Assembly (NCBI GenBank): GCA_903931645.1 | Contig: CAIZDF010000236.1 | Span: 1-7,322 of the forward strand | Reading direction: 5' to 3' | DNA: 7,322 nt | Origin: an uncultured Tolumonas sp. | GTDB taxonomy: Bacteria; Pseudomonadota; Gammaproteobacteria; Enterobacterales; Aeromonadaceae | Part shown: positions 1 through 5,801 of the stretch, piece by piece | How positions within the stretch are numbered: the first letter of the stretch is position 1 | Layout: each line of letters opens with the position of its first letter | Translations under genes and position numbers: made by a program | The notes under the pieces: generated by a model | What the model saw: the letters and a program-made list of their open reading frames with translations, nothing else | Told to the model about the DNA's origin: nothing | The model's database searches: none

Positions 1-1100
1 ACTAAATCACGGGCTTCGCTAGGCAATAATTTCAGATAAATGGCTAATCCAATCAGAATAAAAGCAAACTCACCGATCTGGGCTAAACTCGCGGAAATCG
101 TTAATGCGACTGATTTAGAATAACCGAACAGACGAACTAAACCATAAGCCGCGAGCGATTTACCGGCAATAATGATCAGTACTGTCAATATAACCGCCAA
201 TGGTTGCTGCAGTAATATGCTGGGGTTAAATAACATGCCGACGGAAACAAAAAACAAGACGGCAAAAGCATCGCGCAAGGGTAAGGTGTCGTGTGCCGCT
301 TTATGACTGAGTTCAGAACCACTGAGTACCACACCGGCAAAAAAAGCACCCAGCGCAAATGAGGCGCCAAATAATTTTACTGCAGCAAAGGCAATACCGA
401 GAGCAATGACTAATACCGCTAAAGTAAACAGCTCTGCTGAACCGGTATCTGCAGTACGTGATAAAATCCAAGGGATAAACCGACGACCAATCACAAACAT
501 AAACAAAATGAAGGCGAACACTTTACCCAGTGTTACGGCCAACTGAAGCCATAAATCCGTGGATGAATTTGCTGCATCAGGTGGGGCGAGCACCGGTAGT
601 AAAACCAGGGCTAACACCATCACCAGATCTTCCACGATCAACCAACCGATAGCGATTTGACCTTCCTGTTTGGCAAGCAGACCTTTGCTTTCCAGCGCCC
701 GTAATAACACGACCGTGCTGGCAGTAGAAAGACTCAAGCCAAATACTAGGCCCACGGTCCATGACCAGCCAAATAACTTGCCGGCCACCGCTCCCAGTAT
801 GGTGGCGAATACAATTTGTAAAATAGCGCCGGGGATGGCGATGTATTTAACGGATAATAAATCTTTGACCGAAAAATGCAGCCCAACGCCAAACATCAAT
901 AAAATCACGCCAATCTCAGCTAATTCAGCCGCCAGTGCCTGATCAGCCACAAAACCTGGTGTGAATGGACCGCACAACACACCGGCTAACAGATAGCCCA
1001 CCATGTTTGAAAGGCGCAAGCGCTGCGCAATCATGCCAAATATGAATGCCAGAGTCAGACCACCTACGAGTGTCGTGATCAGGGGCAAAGTGTGGGGCAT
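1..1100 (-). CDS. ybaL: YbaL-type monovalent cation:proton antiporter (CPA2/Kef family), 3' end missing
   Basis: An inner-membrane cation/proton exchanger of the CPA2 (Kef) family. The reading frame stays open from an ATG at 1100 to the left edge, giving 366 complete residues. It starts MPHTLPLITTLVGG, close to E. coli YbaL as I recall it. Recognisable family stretches are VGYLLAGVLCGPFTPGF (about 34-50), GVILLMFGVGLHFS (65-78), the acidic pair in WLIVEDL (153-159), ASFALGAFFAGVVL (246-259) and HDTLPLRDAFAVLFFVSVGM (270-289). These span most of the multi-helix exchanger domain. E. coli YbaL is about 558 residues, so the missing part should contain the cytosolic NAD-binding (TrkA-N/RCK) domain. 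AGGAGA lies 6 nt before the ATG and supports this start. The gene begins 12 nt after the MFS gene stops, so the two are probably co-transcribed. Family is secure. Ion preference (K+ or Na+) and physiological role are not visible. Confidence 0.93.
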   Translation of the reverse strand, partial: MPHTLPLITTLVGGLTLAFIFGMIAQRLRLSNMVGYLLAGVLCGPFTPGFVADQALAAELAEIGVILLMFGVGLHFSVKDLLSVKYIAIPGAILQIVFATILGAVAGKLFGWSWTVGLVFGLSLSTASTVVLLRALESKGLLAKQEGQIAIGWLIVEDLVMVLALVLLPVLAPPDAANSSTDLWLQLAVTLGKVFAFILFMFVIGRRFIPWILSRTADTGSAELFTLAVLVIALGIAFAAVKLFGASFALGAFFAGVVLSGSELSHKAAHDTLPLRDAFAVLFFVSVGMLFNPSILLQQPLAVILTVLIIIAGKSLAAYGLVRLFGYSKSVALTISASLAQIGEFAFILIGLAIYLKLLPSEARDL

Positions 1101-1112
1101 CAGGTTCTCCTG

Positions 1113-2261
1113 TTAATGTGCGGTGTTATTTGCCATACGGCGTAGGGCCAGCCATGGAATAAAGCTGCCAACCAGTGCCATAACGGCAATCATGATTATT
1201 TTGGCATCCGGTAGCAAAGAAACCATCTGCATACCAATCGAACCTAAGATAAACGATGAGAATGTCAGTAATGACGAAGCGGCGCCGACATCGTGGTGAA
1301 CTTGTTCCAGCACCATATGGTTACACAGCGGGCGACTGATGCCCATACAAAATGAAACGGCAAACATGGATGCGGCAAAACTGATGCTGGTCGGGTGCCA
1401 GAATAACATTACTAAGCCGGCTATAAACATACCGGCCAATGACCAGTTCAGGATCTGCATTGATGTAAGGCGAGAACTTAATTTCGCACAACTATAAGAA
1501 CCAGCCATTAACCCAATCGCATTGAAGCCAAACAGTAGGCCAAATTGTTGTGAGGTTAATTGGAAGTCATGCATATAAATGCTGCCGGAAGCAGCAAGAA
1601 ACGAATAGAAAAAGAGCGGGGTGATGGAAAATACCAGTGTCAGAGAGCGATATGGCCGATTTTGAAATAACACCATATAACGGCGTAATACCGCACAAAT
1701 ACCACCTTGTGTCCGGTGAATAGCGGGTTCTTTGAGTGTAATGGCACCAACTAGCGATGCTAACGCCAAAATGACATGGGAAATAAAAATCACCCGCCAT
1801 GACAGATGTTCGATAACCCAACTGCCCAGCATCGGTGCCAGCATTGGCACCAGTGGCACAATCACACCAATGTAGGCCATGACCTTTTTCTGCTGTTCAC
1901 CGGTATACAGATCTTTTGACAGCGTTAGACACAACGAAGATGCCGCGGCGGCACCACATCCTTGCAGAAAACGGGCAAGCACCAGTTGACCAATTGATTG
2001 TGCCATCGCACAAAACAGGCTACCGGCAATGAAGATCAGTAACCCGGCAAACAGCACGGGGCGGCGACCAAAACGATCGGCTAACGGACCATAAATTAAT
2101 AAAAAAAGACTAAATGTGATGAAGAATATGACTAATGAGAAGTTTGCTTCTGCCAGCGACAATTGCCACAAATGTTGCAGCATCGGTAAGGCGGGCAAAT
2201 ACATATCGGTGGCCAGTGCTGGAAAACCAGCCAGCAGAATAATCAGGACAAACGGCGGCAT
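1113..2261 (-). CDS. Bcr/CflA-family MFS drug-efflux type transporter
   Basis: A 12-helix major facilitator of the drug:H+ antiporter type, 382 residues from the chosen ATG. Family marks in order are LATDMYLPALPML (about 16-28) at the end of helix 1, typical of Bcr/CflA/YdhC proteins; motif A GPLADRFGRRPV (58-69) in the loop between helices 2 and 3; LARFLQGCGAAAASSL in helix 4; and a motif C-like helix 5, PLVPMLAPMLGSW (135-147), typical of exporters. Near the C-terminus, a VGAASSLLTF stretch is also usual for the group. A longer frame opens at a TTG at 2306, but I prefer the ATG at 2261 because AAAGG sits 7 nt upstream and the protein then starts directly with helix 1. Members export drugs such as bicyclomycin or chloramphenicol, or sulfonamides and amino acids, so the substrate cannot be inferred. 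It is probably in an operon with the downstream ybaL-like gene. Confidence 0.9.
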   Translation of the reverse strand: MPPFVLIILLAGFPALATDMYLPALPMLQHLWQLSLAEANFSLVIFFITFSLFLLIYGPLADRFGRRPVLFAGLLIFIAGSLFCAMAQSIGQLVLARFLQGCGAAAASSLCLTLSKDLYTGEQQKKVMAYIGVIVPLVPMLAPMLGSWVIEHLSWRVIFISHVILALASLVGAITLKEPAIHRTQGGICAVLRRYMVLFQNRPYRSLTLVFSITPLFFYSFLAASGSIYMHDFQLTSQQFGLLFGFNAIGLMAGSYSCAKLSSRLTSMQILNWSLAGMFIAGLVMLFWHPTSISFAASMFAVSFCMGISRPLCNHMVLEQVHHDVGAASSLLTFSSFILGSIGMQMVSLLPDAKIIMIAVMALVGSFIPWLALRRMANNTAH

Positions 2262-2310
2262 TACAGAACCTTTTTCTGATAATGAAAGGAAATACAGCAG
2301 TAACAAAAAA

Positions 2311-2366
2311 GTAACAGGTTGTGCTAATCAATACCAGTTAGAAAAAAGGATTTCCGTAACCGGTTG
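2311..2366. repeat. Two direct copies of GTAAC(A/C)GGTTG upstream of the MFS gene
   Basis: GTAACAGGTTG at 2311-2321 and GTAACCGGTTG at 2356-2366 differ at one base and are spaced 45 bp start to start. The second contains the palindrome AACCGGTT. They lie in the only gap (2262-2378) that could hold a promoter for the MFS/ybaL pair, so they could be binding sites for a regulator. I see no convincing -35/-10 pair here and no regulator gene nearby. Chance similarity is possible. Confidence 0.35.
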
Positions 2367-2378
2367 CAACACGAAAGA

Positions 2379-2403
2379 CTACGCCTGCGAAAAACAGGCG
2401 TAG
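2379..2403 (-). terminator. Probable rho-independent terminator of pyrBI
   Basis: A perfect 9-bp stem (CTACGCCTG at 2379-2387 with CAGGCGTAG at 2395-2403) closes a 7-nt loop, 21 nt beyond the pyrI stop codon. On the minus strand it is followed by TCTTTCGTGTT, a rather weak U tract. The tail on the plus strand is worse, so it most likely ends pyrBI transcription. Some read-through into the MFS gene is conceivable. Confidence 0.7.
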
Positions 2404-2424
2404 AAAGGGTATCAGAGTAGAAAA

Positions 2425-2889
2425 TCAGAAGGCGTCGCTGACAATCTCTTGGGTAAACGATTTTTCACAGAAATGGCACTTCAGACGCACTTCACCGTGC
2501 GCAGAACGTACTCTAAAACGACTGCGTACCGGCTCCCGGTGGCTGATGCAATTTGAGTTCGGGCAAGCAAATACGCCAACGACTACCTCAGGTAATTGCA
2601 ATTGGTGTTTGGTAACCACCTTGAAATCAGCAATGATATTCACCGTGGCTTGTGGCGCAAACAGCGCCAGCTGGTTTGCTTGATCAGCGGTGAGCTGTGT
2701 GTTTTCCACTTTGATCAAATCTTTGGCACCCAGTGCGGCTGACGGCAGATTCAAACCCACGGTAATGCGCTGACGCGTATCCAACAGATGAAAGAGTTTC
2801 AGGATCTTAATGCCCTGGCCGGCAGGAATATGGTCTATGACTGAGCCGTTGCAGATCGCCTCGACTTGCAGCTGTTTTTTCTCTGGCAT
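2425..2889 (-). CDS. pyrI: Aspartate carbamoyltransferase regulatory chain
   Basis: The regulatory subunit of aspartate transcarbamoylase. Dimers bind the catalytic trimers to form the c6r6 enzyme and carry the CTP/UTP inhibition and ATP activation sites. The protein has 154 residues, about the size of E. coli PyrI. The zinc ligands C109, C114, C138 and C141 are all present (ACPNSNC and LKCHFC). The nucleotide-site residues known in E. coli, D19, H20, K60 and K94, are at identical numbers. The N-terminal allosteric domain (about 1-100) precedes the C-terminal zinc domain that contacts PyrB. It starts 10 nt after the pyrB stop with an excellent ribosome binding site, so the two chains are made from one mRNA. 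Nothing is truncated, and allosteric control of the E. coli type is expected. Confidence 0.98.
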   Translation of the reverse strand: MPEKKQLQVEAICNGSVIDHIPAGQGIKILKLFHLLDTRQRITVGLNLPSAALGAKDLIKVENTQLTADQANQLALFAPQATVNIIADFKVVTKHQLQLPEVVVGVFACPNSNCISHREPVRSRFRVRSAHGEVRLKCHFCEKSFTQEIVSDAF

Positions 2890-2895
2890 GATCGG

Positions 2896-2901
2896 CTCCT
2901 T
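2896..2901 (-). promoter_or_regulatory. Ribosome binding site of pyrI overlapping the pyrB stop
   Basis: AAGGAG stands 6 nt before the pyrI ATG, and its first two bases belong to the TAA stop codon of pyrB. A ribosome finishing PyrB therefore ends on the pyrI initiation site, an arrangement suited to balanced production of the two subunits. Confidence 0.85.
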
Positions 2902-3823
2902 ATACTTCTTCGTTCAACACTAATGCCAGCAGTGCCTGACGTGCATACACGCCATTCCCCGCTTGCTGGAAATAATACGCATGTGGTGTTTCATCCACAT
3001 CGGTGTGGATCTCATCCACGCGTGGTAGTGGATGCAGGATCTTCATATTCGGTTTTGCTGTTTTCAGCTCATCTGCAGTCAGCACGAATTTAGCCGCAAT
3101 GTGACGATATTCCGATTCTTCAAAGCGTTCTTTCTGCACGCGGGTCATATACAGAATATCCAGCTCAGGCATCACTTCTTCAATAGATTCATGACAGCTG
3201 AACTCGATGCCTTTTTCCGTTAACTCTTCGCAGATGTAGTCGGGCATAGAGAGTGCTTCAGGCGCGATAAAATAGAAACGTGCGCCAAACAAACTGAGAG
3301 CCTGTGCCAGTGAATGTACGGTACGGCCATATTTCAAATCACCGACAAAGGCCAGTTTCAGGCCATCAAGCGTGCCTTGGGTTTCATAGATACTGAACAG
3401 ATCGAGCAGTGTCTGCGTTGGATGTTGGTTGGAACCATCACCGGCATTGATCACTGGAATAGAAGAAAATTCTGCCGATAATCGCGCAGCGCCTTCCTGC
3501 GGATGACGGATCACAAACGCATCGGTGTAAGAGGTGATCACGCGCACTGAGTCGGCCAGCGTTTCCCCTTTTTTTGCCAGCGAGGTATTACCCGCATCAG
3601 CAAAACCAATCACGGAACCGCCAAGACGATGCACCGCGGTTTCAAAAGAGAGACGGGTACGGGTTGAGGCTTCAAAGAAGCAACTCGCAATGACTTTGTG
3701 CTGTAACAGATCATGACGTGGCGTCTGTTTCAGGCTGCTGGCCGTTTTTACGACCAGTTCCAGATCGCTACGGGTGAGATCCGCAATCGACAGGATGTGT
3801 TTTTTATACAGGGGGTTGGCCAT
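2900..3823 (-). CDS. pyrB: Aspartate carbamoyltransferase catalytic chain
   Basis: Catalyses carbamoyl phosphate plus L-aspartate to N-carbamoyl-aspartate, the committed step of pyrimidine synthesis in the cytosol. The protein has 307 residues counting Met, one more than I would expect from the E. coli numbering, so residue numbers here are shifted by one. Active-site elements in order are the carbamoyl-phosphate loop STRTR (53-57), the 80s-loop lysines K84/K85, R106 in [12 protein letters not shown] (H135, Q138), R168 in YGRTVHS, R228 in MTRVQ, and HPLPRVDEI (264-272). The start [10 protein letters not shown] mirrors the E. coli N-terminus. AGGA lies about 10 nt before the ATG, a slightly long spacing, and the stop of the leader ORF is 13 nt upstream, so translation may be coupled. 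Expression is probably set by the attenuator at 3890-3916. PyrI follows directly, indicating the class B c6r6 holoenzyme. No unusual residues were seen. Confidence 0.98.
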   Translation of the reverse strand: MANPLYKKHILSIADLTRSDLELVVKTASSLKQTPRHDLLQHKVIASCFFEASTRTRLSFETAVHRLGGSVIGFADAGNTSLAKKGETLADSVRVITSYTDAFVIRHPQEGAARLSAEFSSIPVINAGDGSNQHPTQTLLDLFSIYETQGTLDGLKLAFVGDLKYGRTVHSLAQALSLFGARFYFIAPEALSMPDYICEELTEKGIEFSCHESIEEVMPELDILYMTRVQKERFEESEYRHIAAKFVLTADELKTAKPNMKILHPLPRVDEIHTDVDETPHAYYFQQAGNGVYARQALLALVLNEEV

Positions 3824-3836
3824 GGCTGTAGTGTCC

Positions 3837-4001
3837 TCAGACAGGATTGGAGCACGCGTTCCGGCGTTGCTCTGGGTGTAAAGGCACAGAAAAAAGCCCC
3901 ATTGTTAGGGGCTTTTGGCATGAGATCGGAAGAATGGCAACACCATTGCCGGCAGGCTGTTGCGGCAGTGCGCAAAAAGTCAGAGCAATGTCTTGATGCA
4001 T
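3837..4001 (-). CDS. pyrL: Candidate pyrBI leader peptide (PyrL-like), 54 residues
   Basis: A short ORF starting ATG at 4001, about 24 nt behind the predicted transcription start, and stopping (TGA) 13 nt before pyrB. It begins [18 protein letters not shown] and reads straight through the pause hairpin and the attenuator. This is the architecture of E. coli pyrL: coupled translation prevents terminator formation when low UTP makes RNA polymerase hesitate at U-rich sites. A run of five Us (3974-3978) lies in codons 8-10. The ribosome binding site is weak (TGGA, 9 nt away). A competing 11-codon ORF begins at the ATG at 4015 ([11 protein letters not shown]) and would end too early to cover the attenuator. 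The peptide sequence itself is not expected to matter. Presence of the ORF is seen, while its function is inferred from position. Confidence 0.68.
   Translation of the reverse strand: MHQDIALTFCALPQQPAGNGVAILPISCQKPLTMGLFSVPLHPEQRRNACSNPV
3890..3916 (-). terminator. Intrinsic attenuator upstream of pyrB
   Basis: On the minus strand AAAAGCCCC (3916-3908) pairs with GGGGCTTTT (3900-3892) around a 7-nt loop. The transcript ends in a run of six Us (3895-3890). It stands 66 nt before the pyrB start, inside the leader ORF, where it can only affect pyrBI. By analogy with enterobacterial pyrBI it should terminate transcription when UTP is plentiful and be blocked by a closely following ribosome when UTP is scarce. 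Confidence 0.9.
3936..3950 (-). promoter_or_regulatory. Possible transcription pause hairpin in the pyrBI leader
   Basis: GGCAA and TTGCC form a perfect 5-bp stem with a TGGTG loop, followed by ATTCTTCC, about 20 nt before the attenuator stem. An alternative register pairs AATGG with CCATT. A U-rich hairpin pause site ahead of the attenuator is part of the known pyrBI mechanism. The stem is short and the assignment rests on position. Confidence 0.45.
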
Positions 4002-4032
4002 GATAAGGCGTCCATTCTGTCAGTGCGCGCTG

Positions 4033-4061
4033 ATTATAGTTGATGGGGGGGAGCGTGTTAA
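4033..4061 (-). promoter_or_regulatory. Sigma-70 promoter of pyrBI
   Basis: A perfect -10 TATAAT (4038-4033) and a -35 TTAACA (4061-4056, four of six consensus bases) are separated by exactly 17 bp. Transcription should start near 4024-4026. The spacer contains seven consecutive C residues (4045-4051 on the plus strand as G). The region after the -10 is GC-rich (CAGCGCGC), as in promoters sensitive to ppGpp. No other strong promoter lies between here and pyrB. Confidence 0.85.
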
Positions 4062-4069
4062 GCGAGCAG

Positions 4070-4096
4070 ACACAAAGATCTGTGTTTAAAAAACAC
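4070..4096. repeat. Overlapping inverted repeats upstream of the pyrBI promoter
   Basis: Two inverted repeats share bases. ACACA and TGTGT (4070-4074, 4081-4085) flank a 6-nt spacer, and GTGTTT and AAACAC (4082-4087, 4091-4096) flank AAA. Both lie 9-35 bp upstream of the pyrBI -35, in the gap before the divergent tRNA promoter. They could be a regulator-binding site. I do not recognise a known operator, and AT-rich DNA gives such patterns by chance. The rest of 4097-4175 is AT-rich with no gene. An 8-bp pair TTTTGCTG/CAGCAAAA (4111-4118, 4145-4152) is also present. Confidence 0.35.
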
Positions 4097-4175
4097 CGGA
4101 AGATCGATTTTTTTGCTGAAATCATAAGCAATTAGCTAAAAAAGCAGCAAAAGAATCAACCGACAGAAAAATCGC

Positions 4176-4203
4176 TTTACCTTTTAGGGTCAGTTTGTAT
4201 AAT
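4176..4203 (+). promoter_or_regulatory. Promoter of the tRNA-Trp gene
   Basis: A perfect -10 TATAAT (4198-4203) is preceded by TTTACC (4176-4181) with a 16-bp spacer. Upstream DNA is A-rich (AGAAAAATC), as in UP elements, and the -10 is followed by CGCC, a GC-rich discriminator typical of stringently controlled stable-RNA promoters. The start should lie near 4210, about 10 nt before the mature tRNA, leaving a very short 5' leader for RNase P to remove. Confidence 0.8.
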
Positions 4204-4219
4204 CGCCAGCGTAAATTGC

Positions 4220-4296
4220 AGGGGCGTAGTTCCAATTGGTAGAACAGCGGTCTCCAAAACCGATGGTTGGGGGTTCGAATCCCTCCGCCCCTGCCA
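4220..4296 (+). tRNA. tRNA-Trp (anticodon CCA)
   Basis: A 77-nt cloverleaf with an encoded 3' CCA. The acceptor stem AGGGGCG/CGCCCCT is perfect, with discriminator G. The D stem GTTC/GAAC is perfect and the loop holds GG. The anticodon loop is CTCCAAA with CCA at 4254-4256. The T arm GGGGG-TTCGAAT-CCCTC has one G-U pair. It is one base longer than E. coli tRNA-Trp because of an extra C in the D loop. The outermost anticodon-stem pair is G27-A43 rather than Watson-Crick. It is a single-gene unit with its own promoter and terminator. It reads UGG codons in translation. Confidence 0.98.
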
Positions 4297-4300
4297 AATT

Positions 4301-4323
4301 AAACCAGCGAAAGCTGGTTTTTT
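4301..4323 (+). terminator. Rho-independent terminator of tRNA-Trp, possibly shared with viaA
   Basis: AAACCAGC (4301-4308) pairs with GCTGGTTT (4313-4320) around a GAAA tetraloop, with six Ts (4318-4323). It starts 4 nt after the tRNA. On the opposite strand the same hairpin follows the viaA stop by about 35 nt and is trailed by TTTAATTTG, so it may also terminate ravA-viaA transcripts, less efficiently. Confidence 0.9.
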
Positions 4324-4358
4324 AGTTTCTGGCTTCCGGTAAGTTAATTTCGTCAGCG

Positions 4359-5798
4359 TTAACGCACCTTCCGTAACATCCGGCCAGACAGGCTGGTATC
4401 AAATCTCCAGACATTATCAAAAATCTTCATCAACGATGGTTTGCCGTGGCGCGATAAGCTAACCGCATTAAAGCGATTGCCATTGCGTTTGATCTGCTGC
4501 GCTTGTTGTTCTGTCTCGACACTTAAACGTTGGGCAATAAAATCGGATAACACCACGGCATCGGCGTTGCTAAACCGCGCTTGTTGCATGTAATTCATCA
4601 CTTGATGCATACAGGGTTCGAGATCGGTGCCACCTTTGAACGAGCAACCGAGGAAGTTTAAGGCTTCTTGCAACCCCTCTGGGCCAGTCAGTTCATACGT
4701 AACGACATCGGTAGAAAACAGCATGATCACACAAGCTCGGTTTTCGGAGAGAGCTATTTGCAACAGCGCAAAACAAAACCCTTTGGCACAGTCTTCCGGA
4801 TAGCCGCTCATCGACCCCGAGGTATCAATACAGACGATGAATGGTCCTTTCGTGTCTTGTGTTTCGCCAAAGGTGCGCCGTTCACTGAGCACGGTTTCCA
4901 GACTACGACTTTGCCCCATGAATTGATAATTCAGCAGTCGTCGTTCCGCCAGCTGCTTATAGAATACTGTTTCCAGCTCGGGTTCAGTCAGCAAAACAGT
5001 TTCAGAACTGATCAGGCGATTTAATTCATTACTCTGGTGAATACCGACCAAATCGTCCGGCACATTGTCATGCTGAACGTATTGCCACTCCTGCACTTCG
5101 ACCTGCTCAATGTACTCTTCGGCGTGGCTATCTTGTGTGGCAGCGCGACCTAAATCATCGGCAATTTTTTTCAGCTCAGGATTGTTTTGCAAAAAGCTCG
5201 CATAATGGCGGAATAGAGCATTATTGCCCTGAAGCAGGCGGGTGGCTGTGAGATCCCATAATTTACCTGGGTGTTGTGGCGCTAATGTTTCATCCAGTTC
5301 ACCGGCGATCTGCATGCGTTGTTCGAGCTCTTGCATCATGCGTTCACGTTCTTGTTCGGCAAAGGCTATTTCTAATGACATGATGCGAGATGAGAGATGT
5401 TCACGCCATTTCTGCATGAACAGCTGTTTACGGTTAATAGCGTTAGCCTGACTCAGACTAATAAGCAGACTATGCGCGTCGGTGTGAAAATCGCTTTGTT
5501 GCAATTGGAACAAAACGCGCACACTGTGCTGCGTGAACTGTTCTGCGGTAAAACCCTGTGTTTCGATGTAGAGAATGTATTCTTGCTGTAAATCATCCGG
5601 CACCGGAATGTTTTTCATTTGTGCCGGCAGGGCATGACTCCACTGTTGCACATGTTCTTGTATGTGCTTGAGAAACATAGGGTGATCATGCATAAAGTTC
5701 GAAATCTGTGGCGACGACATAACCGTCGACACCAGATCTTGTACCATCTGGGTTTCATTAATCGACAATAATAGCGATAGCGTTTGTAAATCGACCAT
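4359..5798 (-). CDS. viaA: ViaA, von Willebrand factor A domain partner of RavA
   Basis: The cofactor protein of the RavA ATPase, 479 residues against about 483 in E. coli. The N-terminal two-thirds (1 to about 315) is helical with a charged, Gln/Glu-rich coiled-coil-like stretch around 143-166. The C-terminal VWA domain follows. Its metal (MIDAS) motif is complete: DTSGSM (325-330), the threonine in GGTDLE (T391) and the aspartate in LSDF (D419). GPFIVCIDTSGSM, ENRACVIMLFST and HGKPSLMKIFDNVWRFDT match E. coli ViaA as I recall it. The start MVDLQTLSLLLSINE aligns with the E. coli N-terminus. The ATG follows the ravA stop by 3 nt with no good Shine-Dalgarno site, so translation is probably coupled to ravA. 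In E. coli, RavA-ViaA associates with respiratory complexes and affects aminoglycoside sensitivity, which is only presumed here. Confidence 0.95.
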   Translation of the reverse strand: MVDLQTLSLLLSINETQMVQDLVSTVMSSPQISNFMHDHPMFLKHIQEHVQQWSHALPAQMKNIPVPDDLQQEYILYIETQGFTAEQFTQHSVRVLFQLQQSDFHTDAHSLLISLSQANAINRKQLFMQKWREHLSSRIMSLEIAFAEQERERMMQELEQRMQIAGELDETLAPQHPGKLWDLTATRLLQGNNALFRHYASFLQNNPELKKIADDLGRAATQDSHAEEYIEQVEVQEWQYVQHDNVPDDLVGIHQSNELNRLISSETVLLTEPELETVFYKQLAERRLLNYQFMGQSRSLETVLSERRTFGETQDTKGPFIVCIDTSGSMSGYPEDCAKGFCFALLQIALSENRACVIMLFSTDVVTYELTGPEGLQEALNFLGCSFKGGTDLEPCMHQVMNYMQQARFSNADAVVLSDFIAQRLSVETEQQAQQIKRNGNRFNAVSLSRHGKPSLMKIFDNVWRFDTSLSGRMLRKVR

Positions 5799-5801
5799 AA
5801 G

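Noticed and set aside
670..942. 90-codon plus-strand ORF
   Set aside because: It is opposite the conserved ybaL coding frame, with no family resemblance and no promoter or ribosome binding site.
2262..2306. TTG start at 2306 giving a 397-residue MFS protein
   Set aside because: No ribosome binding site is visible for it, and the extra 15 residues do not belong to helix 1. The ATG at 2261 has AAAGG at a good distance.
2116..2403. 95-codon plus-strand ORF over the MFS start and pyrBI terminator
   Set aside because: Most of it is antisense to the MFS gene and it ends inside the terminator hairpin. No supporting signals are visible.
3748..4131. 127-codon minus-strand ORF across the pyrBI leader
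   Set aside because: Its start lies upstream of the predicted transcription start and it runs 76 nt into pyrB in another frame. It contains GAFFC only because that frame reads the terminator. The 54-codon frame ending before pyrB is the better leader.
4111..4152. TTTTGCTG/CAGCAAAA inverted pair as a terminator or small-RNA signal
   Set aside because: The 26-nt loop is large, no T tract follows the second arm, and no transcript is expected to end there.
4220..4323. tRNA-Trp 3' end as an integration (att) site
   Set aside because: No integrase or repeated tRNA fragment is present. The tRNA is followed directly by its own terminator and then by the housekeeping gene viaA.
4668..5024. 118-codon plus-strand ORF inside viaA
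   Set aside because: It is antisense to the conserved VWA domain, and its composition is that of a shadow frame.
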